Positions 17,833 through 24,743 are shown, counted from the stretch's first letter. The stretch is DNA of 64,000 bases from Bacteroidales bacterium M7 (GCA_001689515.1 LUJR01000009.1:136563-200562); one strand, 5' to 3'. Notes: generated from the sequence alone by a model not told the origin. A program made the numbers and translations.

Positions 17833-17920
17833 TGTAGGGACATGCCATGGCATGTCAGCCAGACAGGCGTGATAATTGCAAAGACTACGGAACGCTGACA
17901 TGCCATGGCATGTCCCTACA
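17833..17920. repeat. P1 palindromic pair
   Basis: TGTAGGGACATGCCATGGCA... at the left and the inverted ...TGCCATGGCATGTCCCTACA at the right, about 35 bases apart. Each arm is itself palindromic, so the pair can form a cruciform with two arms. It lies between the plug-domain gene and the barrel gene. Confidence 0.9.
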
Positions 17921-18009
17921 CCAGTCATATGAGGCTTCAGAATAGCAAGTTGAGGTATCTCATCTTGTCATCTATATGTGACCAAAGATTGACCAGTGGC
18001 AGGTGCATC

Positions 18010-18711
18010 CTATTCGAGCATAGAGCCGTCTTTATACTTTCTGCCGGCAAAGTTGAGCTGTCCGAGCTGGGGGATGTTGACACGCACGGCGCACTCATAC
18101 ACCGAGTTTTCGGGCAGCGTGAACAGATCTATCTGATCCACGGCTTCGGCAGGTATCTGACCCAAGAGAGGGATGATTTGGGGCTTGAAGCCGACATCAT
18201 TAATGAAGATGATCACCGAGCCGTCGTTGGCAGTCACCCAGTCATCGCCCTCCATATGTATGCTGGGGATGGTGGCGAGGATAAGGTCTTTGACGGTGGT
18301 TGCCCCCTTGGCGAGTGAGTCAGCCTTGAAAGTGACAGATGGGATGGCGGGAGCTGTGCCTGCTGATTTCAGGCATATGTCAGTGGTGAGATTGTGCTTC
18401 CATGAGTCGGGCAGAGGCTTGATGTGGGTCTTGCGTGTCTCATATCCGGGGGCGGAAATCTCCATGTAATATGACTTGGTGTGGTCATAGGGCTGCACCT
18501 CATAGTAGCCGAGATGGTTGGCGAGGGTGAAGTAGCGTTGCTCCTCGTGGTTGTCGCGGTCATAGATAGCCACGTTGGCAAAGGGTACGACGACCTGGGT
18601 GGAGTCGCTGGTGTCGCAGTACACGAATCCGTCGATCCAGATTCCGTCAGCTTTGGCAGAGGTGGCGCATCCGATGAGCGCAGCGATAGCAAAAAATGTC
18701 TTCTTAAGCAT
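18010..18711 (-). CDS. Secreted stand-alone regulatory/plug-domain protein
   Basis: The 233-residue protein has a signal peptide (MLKKTFFAIAALIGCATSAKA). A carboxypeptidase-regulatory-like domain follows (GIWIDGFVYCDTSDSTQVVVPFAN in pieces, ...GYETRKTHI), then a TonB-plug-like domain: KDLILATIPSI, SVIIFINDVGFKPQI, IPAEAVDQIDLFTLPENSVY. It stops where the barrel of its neighbour would begin. Compare the barrel protein: ILINGINATINDLRAIPAGKIRKVDVYTLP. It is therefore a shortened relative of the adjacent outer-membrane protein, not a fragment with frameshifts. A periplasmic partner or a decayed receptor are both possible. The ATG at 18711 is chosen for the signal peptide. Confidence 0.78.
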   Translation of the reverse strand: MLKKTFFAIAALIGCATSAKADGIWIDGFVYCDTSDSTQVVVPFANVAIYDRDNHEEQRYFTLANHLGYYEVQPYDHTKSYYMEISAPGYETRKTHIKPLPDSWKHNLTTDICLKSAGTAPAIPSVTFKADSLAKGATTVKDLILATIPSIHMEGDDWVTANDGSVIIFINDVGFKPQIIPLLGQIPAEAVDQIDLFTLPENSVYECAVRVNIPQLGQLNFAGRKYKDGSMLE

Positions 18712-18746
18712 AGCGTTTGGTTGTTTTTGGTGTGATTGTTTTGACT

Positions 18747-18821
18747 TGTAGTGACATGCCTTCGGCATGTAGCATATGTGATCTGATGGATACAGCAACA
18801 TGCCAAAGGCATGTCCCTACA
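18747..18821. repeat. P1-like palindromic pair, variant core
   Basis: TGTAGTGACATGCCTTCGGC and the inverted GCCAAAGGCATGTCCCTACA form a P1-like pair in which the arm core is GACATGCC-TTCG-GGCATGT rather than the usual CATGCCATGGCATG. It lies upstream of the plug-domain gene, in the 412-base gap 18712-19123 that also holds P3 copy 2. Confidence 0.75.
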
Positions 18822-18945
18822 ATGTTGATGTTTATATCGTGATATGGGTGAATAATCGGGTTGTGGATTTAGTGAGGATTACCCGTAATTTAGTCGATTT
18901 GTATATGTAATGGGGCAGCAGTAGGTAGCAGGGTAGAGGCGTGAA

Positions 18946-19060
18946 TGTGGCACATCGGAGATGTGCCGTCTGTGCGAAACCCCATGCACGGAACGTAGTG
19001 ACGTTCATGGGGTAGAGCTGCAACTGCTATATATTAACCTCGGAGAGGTTTTGGCACATA
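18946..19060. repeat. P3 element, copy 2 (left half only)
   Basis: It carries the three left-half blocks of P3: CACATCGGAGATGTGCC, ACCCCATG...CATGGGGT with a diverged interior (CGGAACGTAGTGACGTT), and AACCTCGGAGAGGTT. The inverted right half is absent. It separates the maturase gene from the plug-domain gene. Confidence 0.8.
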
Positions 19061-19123
19061 GACATAGCGATATGTTTACATTTGTAGAAATGAGAGCATA
19101 TTTCCCTTGTTATTTCAACGAAT

Positions 19124-20410
19124 TTAAGCATAATTTTTGAGTTTTTTGTTAATTATTTGCTGTTTTAGGTTGATTAGGATGATATTTTCGCGATTTATGC
19201 CGTTTTCAAACAGGCATTGAAGTTCTTCCTGTGACTTTGCTTCGGTGCGCTTCTGCGAGCAGATGCCAGGGCATGAGGGGAGCAGAGAGCACTTGAGGCA
19301 CATATCGGGGATAGAAAGATTGTGGCGGGTAGTGACCGCTTCTGTGTCCCACTCGATAAATCCGAGAGAGTTGAGACGACCCATTGACTTGGATTTTGTG
19401 AAGTCACGGGCGGTGCATTTAAACACGCTGCCGTCATAATTGATGACAGCCTGATTCATATTATCGGCATAGCAGCCTTCAAATCGTGGCGAGAGGTTGT
19501 AGCTGCCCATGAGGAAGCCGTGAGAGTTGATGAGGTTGATGCCGTCGATTACCCTGTCTGCGGTCTGTTCTGTGGGTTTGTATTGCCATACGCGATGGAG
19601 TGAAATCACGGTGCGTCGGCGGTCAAGAAAATCGATGTCGGATATGAGCTGATTGAGGTTCTGGAGCACCCGGTCATCATAGTTGATGCGTATCATGAAT
19701 CTGAATCGCTCCTCCGCTTCGCTGAATAGCTTGAGACCGCTGATAATCTTGTCATAGCTTCCATGGCTGGAGGTAGGATGCTTATAGGTGCGTATGGAGT
19801 CATGGGTTGCCTGGTCACCGTCAATGGTGATTTGGAAGAATGTGTCAAACGGACGGAGTAGTTCTACATATTGCTCGCTGAGATATGTGCCGTTGGTCAC
19901 GAATGTCACCATGACTTTGTAGTCATATCGCTCTGACTGTGTTTTCACGCCATCGAGCAGGGCTGCCACAGCCTTATAGTTCATCATCGGTTCGCCTCCG
20001 AAAAATGTCAGTCTCAGCAGTTTGAACGGTTCGCTGGTCGCTTTCAGTTCGAGATGACGCAAAATCTTATCTACCAGACTTAGTGGCATCAGCGACTTGG
20101 GGATGTGTGTCTCGTAGCAGTACCAGCACTTCAGATTGCACTGTAGCGAGGTGTTGATGGTCAGGTCGTAGGTCTGTGTGGAGTTTTTGCGGCGCAGAAA
20201 CAGATTGCGCACCATCTCGACCTCATTGATGTCATCGTTGACCATGATATGCTGACTCTCCAAAGCTGATGCCAGCTCGTTGTCTGTTACATTTCCGTCT
20301 ATAACACTCTTGATTTCAGGTGTAAGAGGCAGAAACTGGTTGGAAAATGAGTTGTAGAGTATCTCGCGACCGCTGAGATTCACTACATGATTATAAATGC
20401 TTGGTTTCAT
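19124..20410 (-). CDS. Radical SAM/SPASM peptide maturase
   Basis: The 428-residue protein has an N-terminal peptide-binding-like region (1-85). The radical SAM domain follows, with the iron-sulfur triad CxxxCxxC (Cys91, 95, 98; CNLKCWYC), TFFGGEP (135-141) and TNGTYLS. A C-terminal SPASM domain has Cys313, 332, 371, 374, 380 and 384 (CYADN, FKCTARD, CLKCSLLPSCPGIC) to bind auxiliary clusters. Such enzymes install thioether or C-C crosslinks in ribosomal peptides. It resembles the maturases of the 'GG-Bacteroidales' natural-product systems. Three GG-leader peptides lie directly upstream on the same strand. The ATG at 20410 follows a hairpin; an upstream in-frame start would run through that hairpin and is rejected. 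Confidence 0.9.
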   Translation of the reverse strand: MKPSIYNHVVNLSGREILYNSFSNQFLPLTPEIKSVIDGNVTDNELASALESQHIMVNDDINEVEMVRNLFLRRKNSTQTYDLTINTSLQCNLKCWYCYETHIPKSLMPLSLVDKILRHLELKATSEPFKLLRLTFFGGEPMMNYKAVAALLDGVKTQSERYDYKVMVTFVTNGTYLSEQYVELLRPFDTFFQITIDGDQATHDSIRTYKHPTSSHGSYDKIISGLKLFSEAEERFRFMIRINYDDRVLQNLNQLISDIDFLDRRRTVISLHRVWQYKPTEQTADRVIDGINLINSHGFLMGSYNLSPRFEGCYADNMNQAVINYDGSVFKCTARDFTKSKSMGRLNSLGFIEWDTEAVTTRHNLSIPDMCLKCSLLPSCPGICSQKRTEAKSQEELQCLFENGINRENIILINLKQQIINKKLKNYA

Positions 20411-20430
20411 TGTCAGTATGATTATTAAGA

Positions 20431-20478
20431 AAAGTACCTCTGGCAAGTGACCTACTGGTGTTTTGCCAGAGGTACTTT
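20431..20478 (-). terminator. Hairpin between precursor genes and maturase
   Basis: AAAGTACCTCTGGCAA (20431-20446) pairs perfectly with TTGCCAGAGGTACTTT (20463-20478) over 16 bp with a 16-base loop. On the minus strand it is followed by TCTTAATAAT, so T-rich bases follow the stem. It sits 21 bases before the maturase ATG and 48 bases after the last precursor stop. It could act as a partial terminator or protect the precursor mRNA. Confidence 0.75.
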
Positions 20479-20526
20479 CCCACATAGTATATTTGTTGCT
20501 ATTGTGTGACTGTCACCATGCGATGG

Positions 20527-20697
20527 TTACTGCGGTCCGCAATTGTTGGTGATGCAGATGAAATTGAAGTGTTGAAGAATCTCAAAAAGACTTGGGTCTC
20601 CGCCTTTCGCTCCTCCCTTTATGAGGTCTAAGGCAGCAGGTGAAGCGAGAATCTCGATGTCGAGTTCATCGAATTTGATGGTGGGTTTGTTGTTCAT
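20527..20697 (-). CDS. Double-glycine precursor peptide C (56 aa)
   Basis: A small gene, 56 residues, starting MNNKPTIKFDELDIEIL. The leader ends in IKGG (28-29), with Glu15-Ile16-Leu17 exactly 13 residues before the first Gly, as in the two peptides upstream. A second Gly-Gly lies at 32-33. The predicted core (from residue 30) is about 27 residues, with Cys48 and Cys53 in ICITNNCGPQ. The C-x-x-N-N-C pattern also occurs in peptide A. It is probably a substrate for the maturase at 19124 and the C39 exporter at 13066. It is too short for most automatic gene calls. Confidence 0.82.
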   Translation of the reverse strand: MNNKPTIKFDELDIEILASPAALDLIKGGAKGGDPSLFEILQHFNFICITNNCGPQ

Positions 20698-20727
20698 ATC
20701 GATAAATATTATTGAGGTGGTTGTTGA

Positions 20728-20910
20728 TTAGTGAATGGCACACAGGCTGTTGAAGTGGAGCAGATCTTCCAGCAGATCTTTAAGGGTCTTTGGAATGTTG
20801 TGTGGATTTGGATCTGTGCATCCACCCTTGATGCTGATTAGCTGCTCGTTTTTGGAGATTATCTCCAGTTCATCTTCGGAGAAGCTCATGTGATTGTGAT
20901 GAGGTTTCAT
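20728..20910 (-). CDS. Double-glycine precursor peptide B (60 aa)
   Basis: A 60-residue peptide, MKPHHNHMSFSEDELEII..., with a leader ending ISIKGG (Gly29-Gly30). Glu16-Ile17-Ile18 lies 13 residues before the first Gly, as in peptides A and C. The predicted 30-residue core begins with Cys31 (CTDPNPHN), continues through an amphipathic stretch (KTLKDLLEDLLHF) and ends SLCAIH with Cys57. Unlike A and C it lacks the C-x-x-N-N-C pattern; its two cysteines sit near the ends of the core. The start could also be the internal Met8. The frame is open further upstream but that part is His-rich and not leader-like. Confidence 0.8.
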   Translation of the reverse strand: MKPHHNHMSFSEDELEIISKNEQLISIKGGCTDPNPHNIPKTLKDLLEDLLHFNSLCAIH

Positions 20911-21003
20911 TTTGTGATGATGTTCTTGTGTGATAGATACTTGGTTTATATGATGGTCTGATAAGAGCATCTTCCGTTGTATCCAGATTGTTGATGATTG
21001 TTT

Positions 21004-21204
21004 TTAGTTGTTGTTGCTGTTATTGTTGCAGTTGTTGTGAGTGCAGCTGCCATTTATTTGGATTTCGCTTTTGGAAAGAAGCTCAAGAAGAACTCCTATC
21101 CAGCCTCCTTTACCGCCTCTGATGGCAAGCAGTTCACGTTCGGAGTCAAGGATTTCGAAATCCTTGGTGTCAAAAGCCACAGTGATTGTGTCGTTTTGTT
21201 TCAT
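21004..21204 (-). CDS. Double-glycine precursor peptide A (66 aa) with Asn-rich tail
   Basis: A 66-residue peptide starting MKQNDTITVAFDTKDFEIL, with a leader ending AIRGG (Gly30-Gly31). Glu17-Ile18-Leu19 is 13 residues before the first Gly. The 35-residue core KGGWIGVLLELLSKSEIQ... has Cys54 and Cys59 in CTHNNC, then a tail made almost wholly of Asn (NNNSNNN), encoded by a run of AAC/AAT codons. The KGG after the cleavage site and the C-x-x-N-N-C motif match peptide C, so A and C look like diverged paralogues. It is the first precursor in the row. Confidence 0.82.
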   Translation of the reverse strand: MKQNDTITVAFDTKDFEILDSERELLAIRGGKGGWIGVLLELLSKSEIQINGSCTHNNCNNNSNNN

Positions 21205-21255
21205 CGTGTTTGATTGGTGATGAGTTGTTGTTGTTAGGGGTTGATAATCTCGGTG

Positions 21256-21303
21256 GGCGAGTTGTACACCTCGCCATGACGGCGTAAGCGCTATATGCCG
21301 TCA
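21256..21303 (-). other. Two short hairpins ahead of the precursor genes
   Basis: GGCGAG (21256-21261) pairs with CTCGCC (21270-21275), and TGACGGC (21277-21283) with GCCGTCA (21297-21303). They lie between the DUF3244-like gene and precursor A. They could be mRNA processing or attenuation structures; no T-run is present. Confidence 0.4.
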
Positions 21304-21346
21304 GTATATAATAGCACTATTATATTCAGTGTTGTGGTCGTTGATT

Positions 21347-21730
21347 TTAGAATATTAGCGTACCTGTAAAAGTGTCGCTCATATCTATTGTGCACTCTAT
21401 TTGTGCGGGACCGGTCATAGATGGGATATCGCAACATGGATCATCCTGAGTGACGAAGCCGCTCCATGTGATACCATATGCATCAGTGATAGTGACTTCC
21501 ATGAAGTCTACTTCGCCTGGTAAATCAAAGCATATATGCTCGCGCGAGTATGAGCACTGGATTGAGAAAGTTGGTGCAGGTTTGCCATTTAGTCCGCGTA
21601 CACGTGGACGTTTATTTGATACCTTGCGATGAATAGAAGCAGTGTGTGTCGTTGTGTTCGACTCAGCAAAAGCAGGCTCAAAGAAGAGCGAAATAGAAAA
21701 GACTGTGATTAAAAATAATTTAAGTTTCAT
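21347..21730 (-). CDS. DUF3244-like small secreted protein
   Basis: The 127-residue protein has a clear signal peptide (MKLKLFLITVFSISLFFEPAFA). After a basic linker comes a small all-beta domain: FSIQCSYSREHICFDLPG, VDFMEVTITDAYGITW, CTIDMSDTFTGTLIF. The strand order matches the small DUF3244 proteins of Bacteroides, Ig-like domains often found beside TPR regulators and peptide-export genes; their role is unknown. Four or five Cys residues (including CC) are unusual for that family and could form disulfides. A TACCTTTG promoter box (21756-21763) precedes it, so it is probably the first gene of the precursor operon. Confidence 0.65.
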   Translation of the reverse strand: MKLKLFLITVFSISLFFEPAFAESNTTTHTASIHRKVSNKRPRVRGLNGKPAPTFSIQCSYSREHICFDLPGEVDFMEVTITDAYGITWSGFVTQDDPCCDIPSMTGPAQIECTIDMSDTFTGTLIF

Positions 21731-21755
21731 AATTGTCGGTTTTTGTTTCCGACGA

Positions 21756-21763
21756 CAAAGGTA
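21756..21763 (-). promoter_or_regulatory. -7 box for the DUF3244-like/precursor operon
   Basis: The minus strand reads TACCTTTG, a match to TAnnTTTG, 26 bases before the start codon at 21730. No clear -33 TTG is seen at ideal spacing, so expression may depend on an activator, plausibly the TPR protein next door (inference). Confidence 0.5.
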
Positions 21764-21922
21764 GGCTCACAGGAGATTATGAAACGAAAAATCAAGCCTT
21801 TTTGATTGGACTTTTGGATTTTCTAATCCATTGATTTATAAGTGAATAAAAAAAGTCCAATTTAATATTTTGGGCTTTTTGTAACTATTTGATTATAAGT
21901 GGTTTATAAAGTTGGAAATTAT

Positions 21923-23755
21923 CTAAAAGTCCAATACTTTTTTATTGCGTTGGAGATAATATAGGTATCTATCCCTTTTATCCTGAGGAAGAGATTGTAA
22001 TTTTCTACGTAATCGCTTCTTTCGGGTGTATACGGGATCAATTCGTTCAACGCTTAGCAATCTGGCTACTGCGGCTGATGATAGCCCGAATAGATTAAAG
22101 AGGAACAATTTAAAGTCTTCATCTTTTAAATCTAAATTTTCTTTACGTAAATCAGCCATTATATTGTCATAGCATTTGTCTGCAAAATTCTCCAATTCTT
22201 TAAGTTTTTCAGACGAAGACCCCATTTCGTTTATGAAGTTATCAATCCAGTTTGTGATTTTGCCAGAAGCGGCTTCGTAAGTGGGATTTTCCCACAATAA
22301 AGTGCAGACTTTGTCAATCATGCTGTTGTGCAAAGATGCATATTGTGTGAATATTTGTTTTTGTTGATTATATTGTTCGTTAATTTGATTCAATGTCTGG
22401 TTTAGTTGCTCTATTTCTTCTTCTTTTTCTCCGATTGATTCTGATAAATGTGTAGTTTTTTCACGTATAGTCTCATATTTGTGTTGAGTTTCTTGTAGAA
22501 CTTCCTGTATTTTTGAGACTTCTTTACTGGCTCGATTTCTCTCAATTTCATTTAATTGTATGGACTGATGCAGCTTTTGTGCTATAATTTCATTTTTTTT
22601 GCGTTCCTCCTGCTGTTTATGCCGAATGATAGTGAAAATAAAGAGGCCTATAGATAATATTAAAATGCTGGTAATGATTACAAACCAGGTAGTGATGCGA
22701 GCAGTTTTAGCTTGTTCTTTGGCAATAGCCTTAGCATGTTCGTGATGTTTTAGCATTGAAAGTGTTGCCCGTTGCGTAAAACGATTGTTAATCAATTGCT
22801 CATTGCTTTCATGCATATTTTTAAGAGCATCAAATGCTAAATCCTTTTCTCCTATTTGAGTATATAGTTCGTAGTTTAACCAGTTTGTAGCAGCGGAGAG
22901 TGTGTCAATATTCTGTAAGATGCTGGTAACACTGTCTTTTTCTCCTTTAAGAGCATAACATAAACCAATCCAAGCCTTGTCTTCGTCAGTAATAAGCGGA
23001 AGTTTCGAAAGCTGTTCCAGATAATGAATTGCTTCACTGTTGCGATGCTCTAAAATTAGAGCCTGAGTCAGAGTTCGTAAAATTTCAGCTTTCAATGTGC
23101 AATCAGTAGAGTCGTTATTGAGAGTTGCAAGTTGCTGTATTGAGAGATTTATGCTTTTATTATTCATTCGGTGATTGAGGTATGCCATTCCTAAAGTTGC
23201 CATTGCCCAATCAATATAGCTCTGCTGACCGGATTCTTGGATATATTGGTATGCTTTCTCAGCATACTCTACTTCTTCAGCCGGATTATATGATTTTTGG
23301 AATACAGCAGCCAGTTCTCTTGATACTAACGAAGCATAGAACTTATCATCCGATTCTTCTGCAATATCTAAGGCCGTCAATAAATGTGGAATGCTTTGAG
23401 CTAATGAGTCTTGTAGAGAAAGTTTGAACCCATAGTAGAAATTGGCAAGCATCTTATTGTATTGATTACCATATTTATCATAATATTTGACAGCTGAGAT
23501 AATCAATGAATCTTCTGGATTGTCATCCATAGCTTTGACTTGCGCTTGGGTGTAGAGGAGGGCGTAGAGGGCGCGGTCGGCATCGGAGCAGAGGGTGGCG
23601 GTGTCGATGGCGGAGAGGATTTTGAAGGCGGAGTCGGGGTGCTCTTCCATGACGGCTTCGGCACGGTCGAGGGCTTCGACGGCTTTAGGGGCGGACTTGT
23701 TGCAGCCAACGAGGAGTGATATGGCAATGATGATCGGGAGAAATATGCTACGCAT
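21923..23755 (-). CDS. TPR membrane regulator with cytoplasmic coiled coil and HTH-like end
   Basis: The 610-residue protein has a lipobox-type leader (ISLLVGC, Cys18). Periplasmic helical repeats of TPR type follow (about 25-340; ALYALLYTQAQ, AYQYIQESGQ, ALDIAEES). One membrane span (about 352-377) precedes a long cytoplasmic coiled coil (380-470) and a C-terminal helical domain, FKLFLFNLFGLSSAAVARLL...VYTRKKRLRRKL, which looks like a helix-turn-helix. This layout is common among Bacteroidales sensor-regulators paired with peptide-export loci. The first 75 codons are GC-rich and end mostly in C, while the rest is AT-rich, with an abrupt change near 23530 (see findings). Confidence 0.8.
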   Translation of the reverse strand: MRSIFLPIIIAISLLVGCNKSAPKAVEALDRAEAVMEEHPDSAFKILSAIDTATLCSDADRALYALLYTQAQVKAMDDNPEDSLIISAVKYYDKYGNQYNKMLANFYYGFKLSLQDSLAQSIPHLLTALDIAEESDDKFYASLVSRELAAVFQKSYNPAEEVEYAEKAYQYIQESGQQSYIDWAMATLGMAYLNHRMNNKSINLSIQQLATLNNDSTDCTLKAEILRTLTQALILEHRNSEAIHYLEQLSKLPLITDEDKAWIGLCYALKGEKDSVTSILQNIDTLSAATNWLNYELYTQIGEKDLAFDALKNMHESNEQLINNRFTQRATLSMLKHHEHAKAIAKEQAKTARITTWFVIITSILILSIGLFIFTIIRHKQQEERKKNEIIAQKLHQSIQLNEIERNRASKEVSKIQEVLQETQHKYETIREKTTHLSESIGEKEEEIEQLNQTLNQINEQYNQQKQIFTQYASLHNSMIDKVCTLLWENPTYEAASGKITNWIDNFINEMGSSSEKLKELENFADKCYDNIMADLRKENLDLKDEDFKLFLFNLFGLSSAAVARLLSVERIDPVYTRKKRLRRKLQSLPQDKRDRYLYYLQRNKKVLDF

Positions 23756-23780
23756 CCTGTGTGATTTATGATGATTGGAT

Positions 23781-23943
23781 GCTGCAAATTTACGAAAAAA
23801 TAACCATTATGTCGATAATTTAACAGTTGGTGACACAGCTGTCAATCATTTATGTAAGTTTGGATAGATGTCCCATGTCATCGGCAGATGGGTCATATCG
23901 TAGGGACATGCCGTGGCATGTCCGCCCACCAGGCAGCGCGTTT
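23781..23943. repeat. Upstream-region duplicate, copy 1
   Basis: This segment (GCTGCAAATTTACGAAAAAA... through ACAGCTGTCAATCATTTAT to a P1 arm and CCACCAGGC) is repeated with about a dozen and a half changes at 24543-24690. In both places it lies just upstream of a minus-strand gene. The minus strand here carries TAAATTTG at 23785-23792, a -7 promoter box for the TPR gene. Confidence 0.75.
23785..23792 (-). promoter_or_regulatory. -7 box for the TPR regulator gene
   Basis: The minus strand reads TAAATTTG (TAnnTTTG consensus), 30 bases before the ATG at 23755. In the duplicated segment at 24549-24556 the same site reads TAACTTCG, one base off consensus. Confidence 0.5.
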
Positions 23944-24010
23944 TGGTCGTATGTTGTTGCGTGCTGACATGTATGTCACAATGCCAATAACATTATGTCC
24001 TGTATGCAAT

Positions 24011-24233
24011 ACGCGCCCCCTGTGGGCGCATCTCTCTCGTAGCCGAGGGGCTTGCCCCTCGGTCAGGATGCAAGCAGATACGCGCTGCGCTTTGCCGCAG
24101 CGCATCAGCCGTTATCATATTGGGTATCAATGCGTTTGATGCGCTGCGGCAAAGCGCAGCGCCACCGTCTCCCGTCCCTTTCCGAGGGGCAAGCCCCTCG
24201 GCTACGATAGAGATGCGCCCATGAAGGGCGCGT
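24011..24233. repeat. Large multi-palindrome inverted repeat
   Basis: The left half has GCGCCCCCTGTGGGCGC, GTAGCCGAGGGGCTTGCCCC and GCGCTGCGCTTTGCCGCAGC; the right half has the same blocks inverted: GCGCTGCGGCAAAGCGCAGC, CGAGGGGCAAGCCCCTCGGC, then AGATGCGCCC...GGGCGCG. Each block is also palindromic. It fills most of the gap 23756-24273 together with a P1 arm (23900-23925). Confidence 0.85.
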
Positions 24234-24273
24234 CAATGTCAATGTTATTAAATAATCAGCGGTGGGGAGGGTG

Positions 24274-24468
24274 TTACAGATTGAAGATTTCGGCGAGCTG
24301 GTCGTAGGCGAGGGCGGCGAAGAGGATGAGCATGGTGAGGTTGTATTCCTGGTTGAGGGAACGGTAGTCGGCAGGACGGGCGGTGTCTTTGCGGTTGGCG
24401 ATGAGGTTGCCGATGGTCATCACCACGCCGATAGCGAATGCTATCAGGAGTATCCAGTGTCGTGTCAT
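24274..24468 (-). CDS. Small two-span membrane protein (64 aa)
   Basis: A 64-residue protein, starting MTRHWILLIAFAIGVVMTIG. It has one hydrophobic span (about 4-22), a polar middle (NRKDTARPADYRSLNQEYN) and a second hydrophobic stretch (LTMLILFAALAYDQLAEIF). I do not recognise it. It has host-like base composition, a proper start and an upstream segment shared with the TPR gene, which supports a real gene. It is isolated between repeat-rich gaps. Confidence 0.6.
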   Translation of the reverse strand: MTRHWILLIAFAIGVVMTIGNLIANRKDTARPADYRSLNQEYNLTMLILFAALAYDQLAEIFNL

Positions 24469-24542
24469 ATTCAGTCAGCTTATAAATGTGATTATGGATG
24501 GGGATTAAATAGCGAGATTACTTTCATCAGGATATGTGTTTA

Positions 24543-24690
24543 TGGCTGCGAAGTTACGAAAAAATAGTCATTATGGCGATAATTTAACAGTCGAGCCATA
24601 GCTGTCAATCATTTATCTAAGTGAGGACAGGTGTCGCAAAATCATCGGTGGACGGGCCGCCGTGGCATGTCCGTCCCACCAGGCGGTGTT
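24543..24690. repeat. Upstream-region duplicate, copy 2
   Basis: Diverged copy of 23781-23943: GCTGCGAAGTTACGAAAAAA, GATAATTTAACAG, AGCTGTCAATCATTTAT, and CCACCAGGCGG after a P1 arm. It lies upstream of the 64-aa membrane gene. Confidence 0.75.
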
Positions 24691-24743
24691 TTTTGTGGGG
24701 TTGTTTTTGTGGGGAGGCGGACATGCCACGGCATGTCCCTACA
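24655..24743. repeat. P1 palindromic pair
   Basis: Diverged left arm CCGCCGTGGCATGTCC and intact right arm GGACATGCCACGGCATGTCC followed by CTACA, separated by a G/T-rich loop. Lies between tsaC and the 64-aa membrane gene, in a gap of 299 bases. Confidence 0.85.

Noticed and set aside
20998..21213. Plus-strand frame opposite precursor peptide A
   Set aside because: It lacks homology and context, while the minus-strand frame has the leader motif shared by two other peptides.
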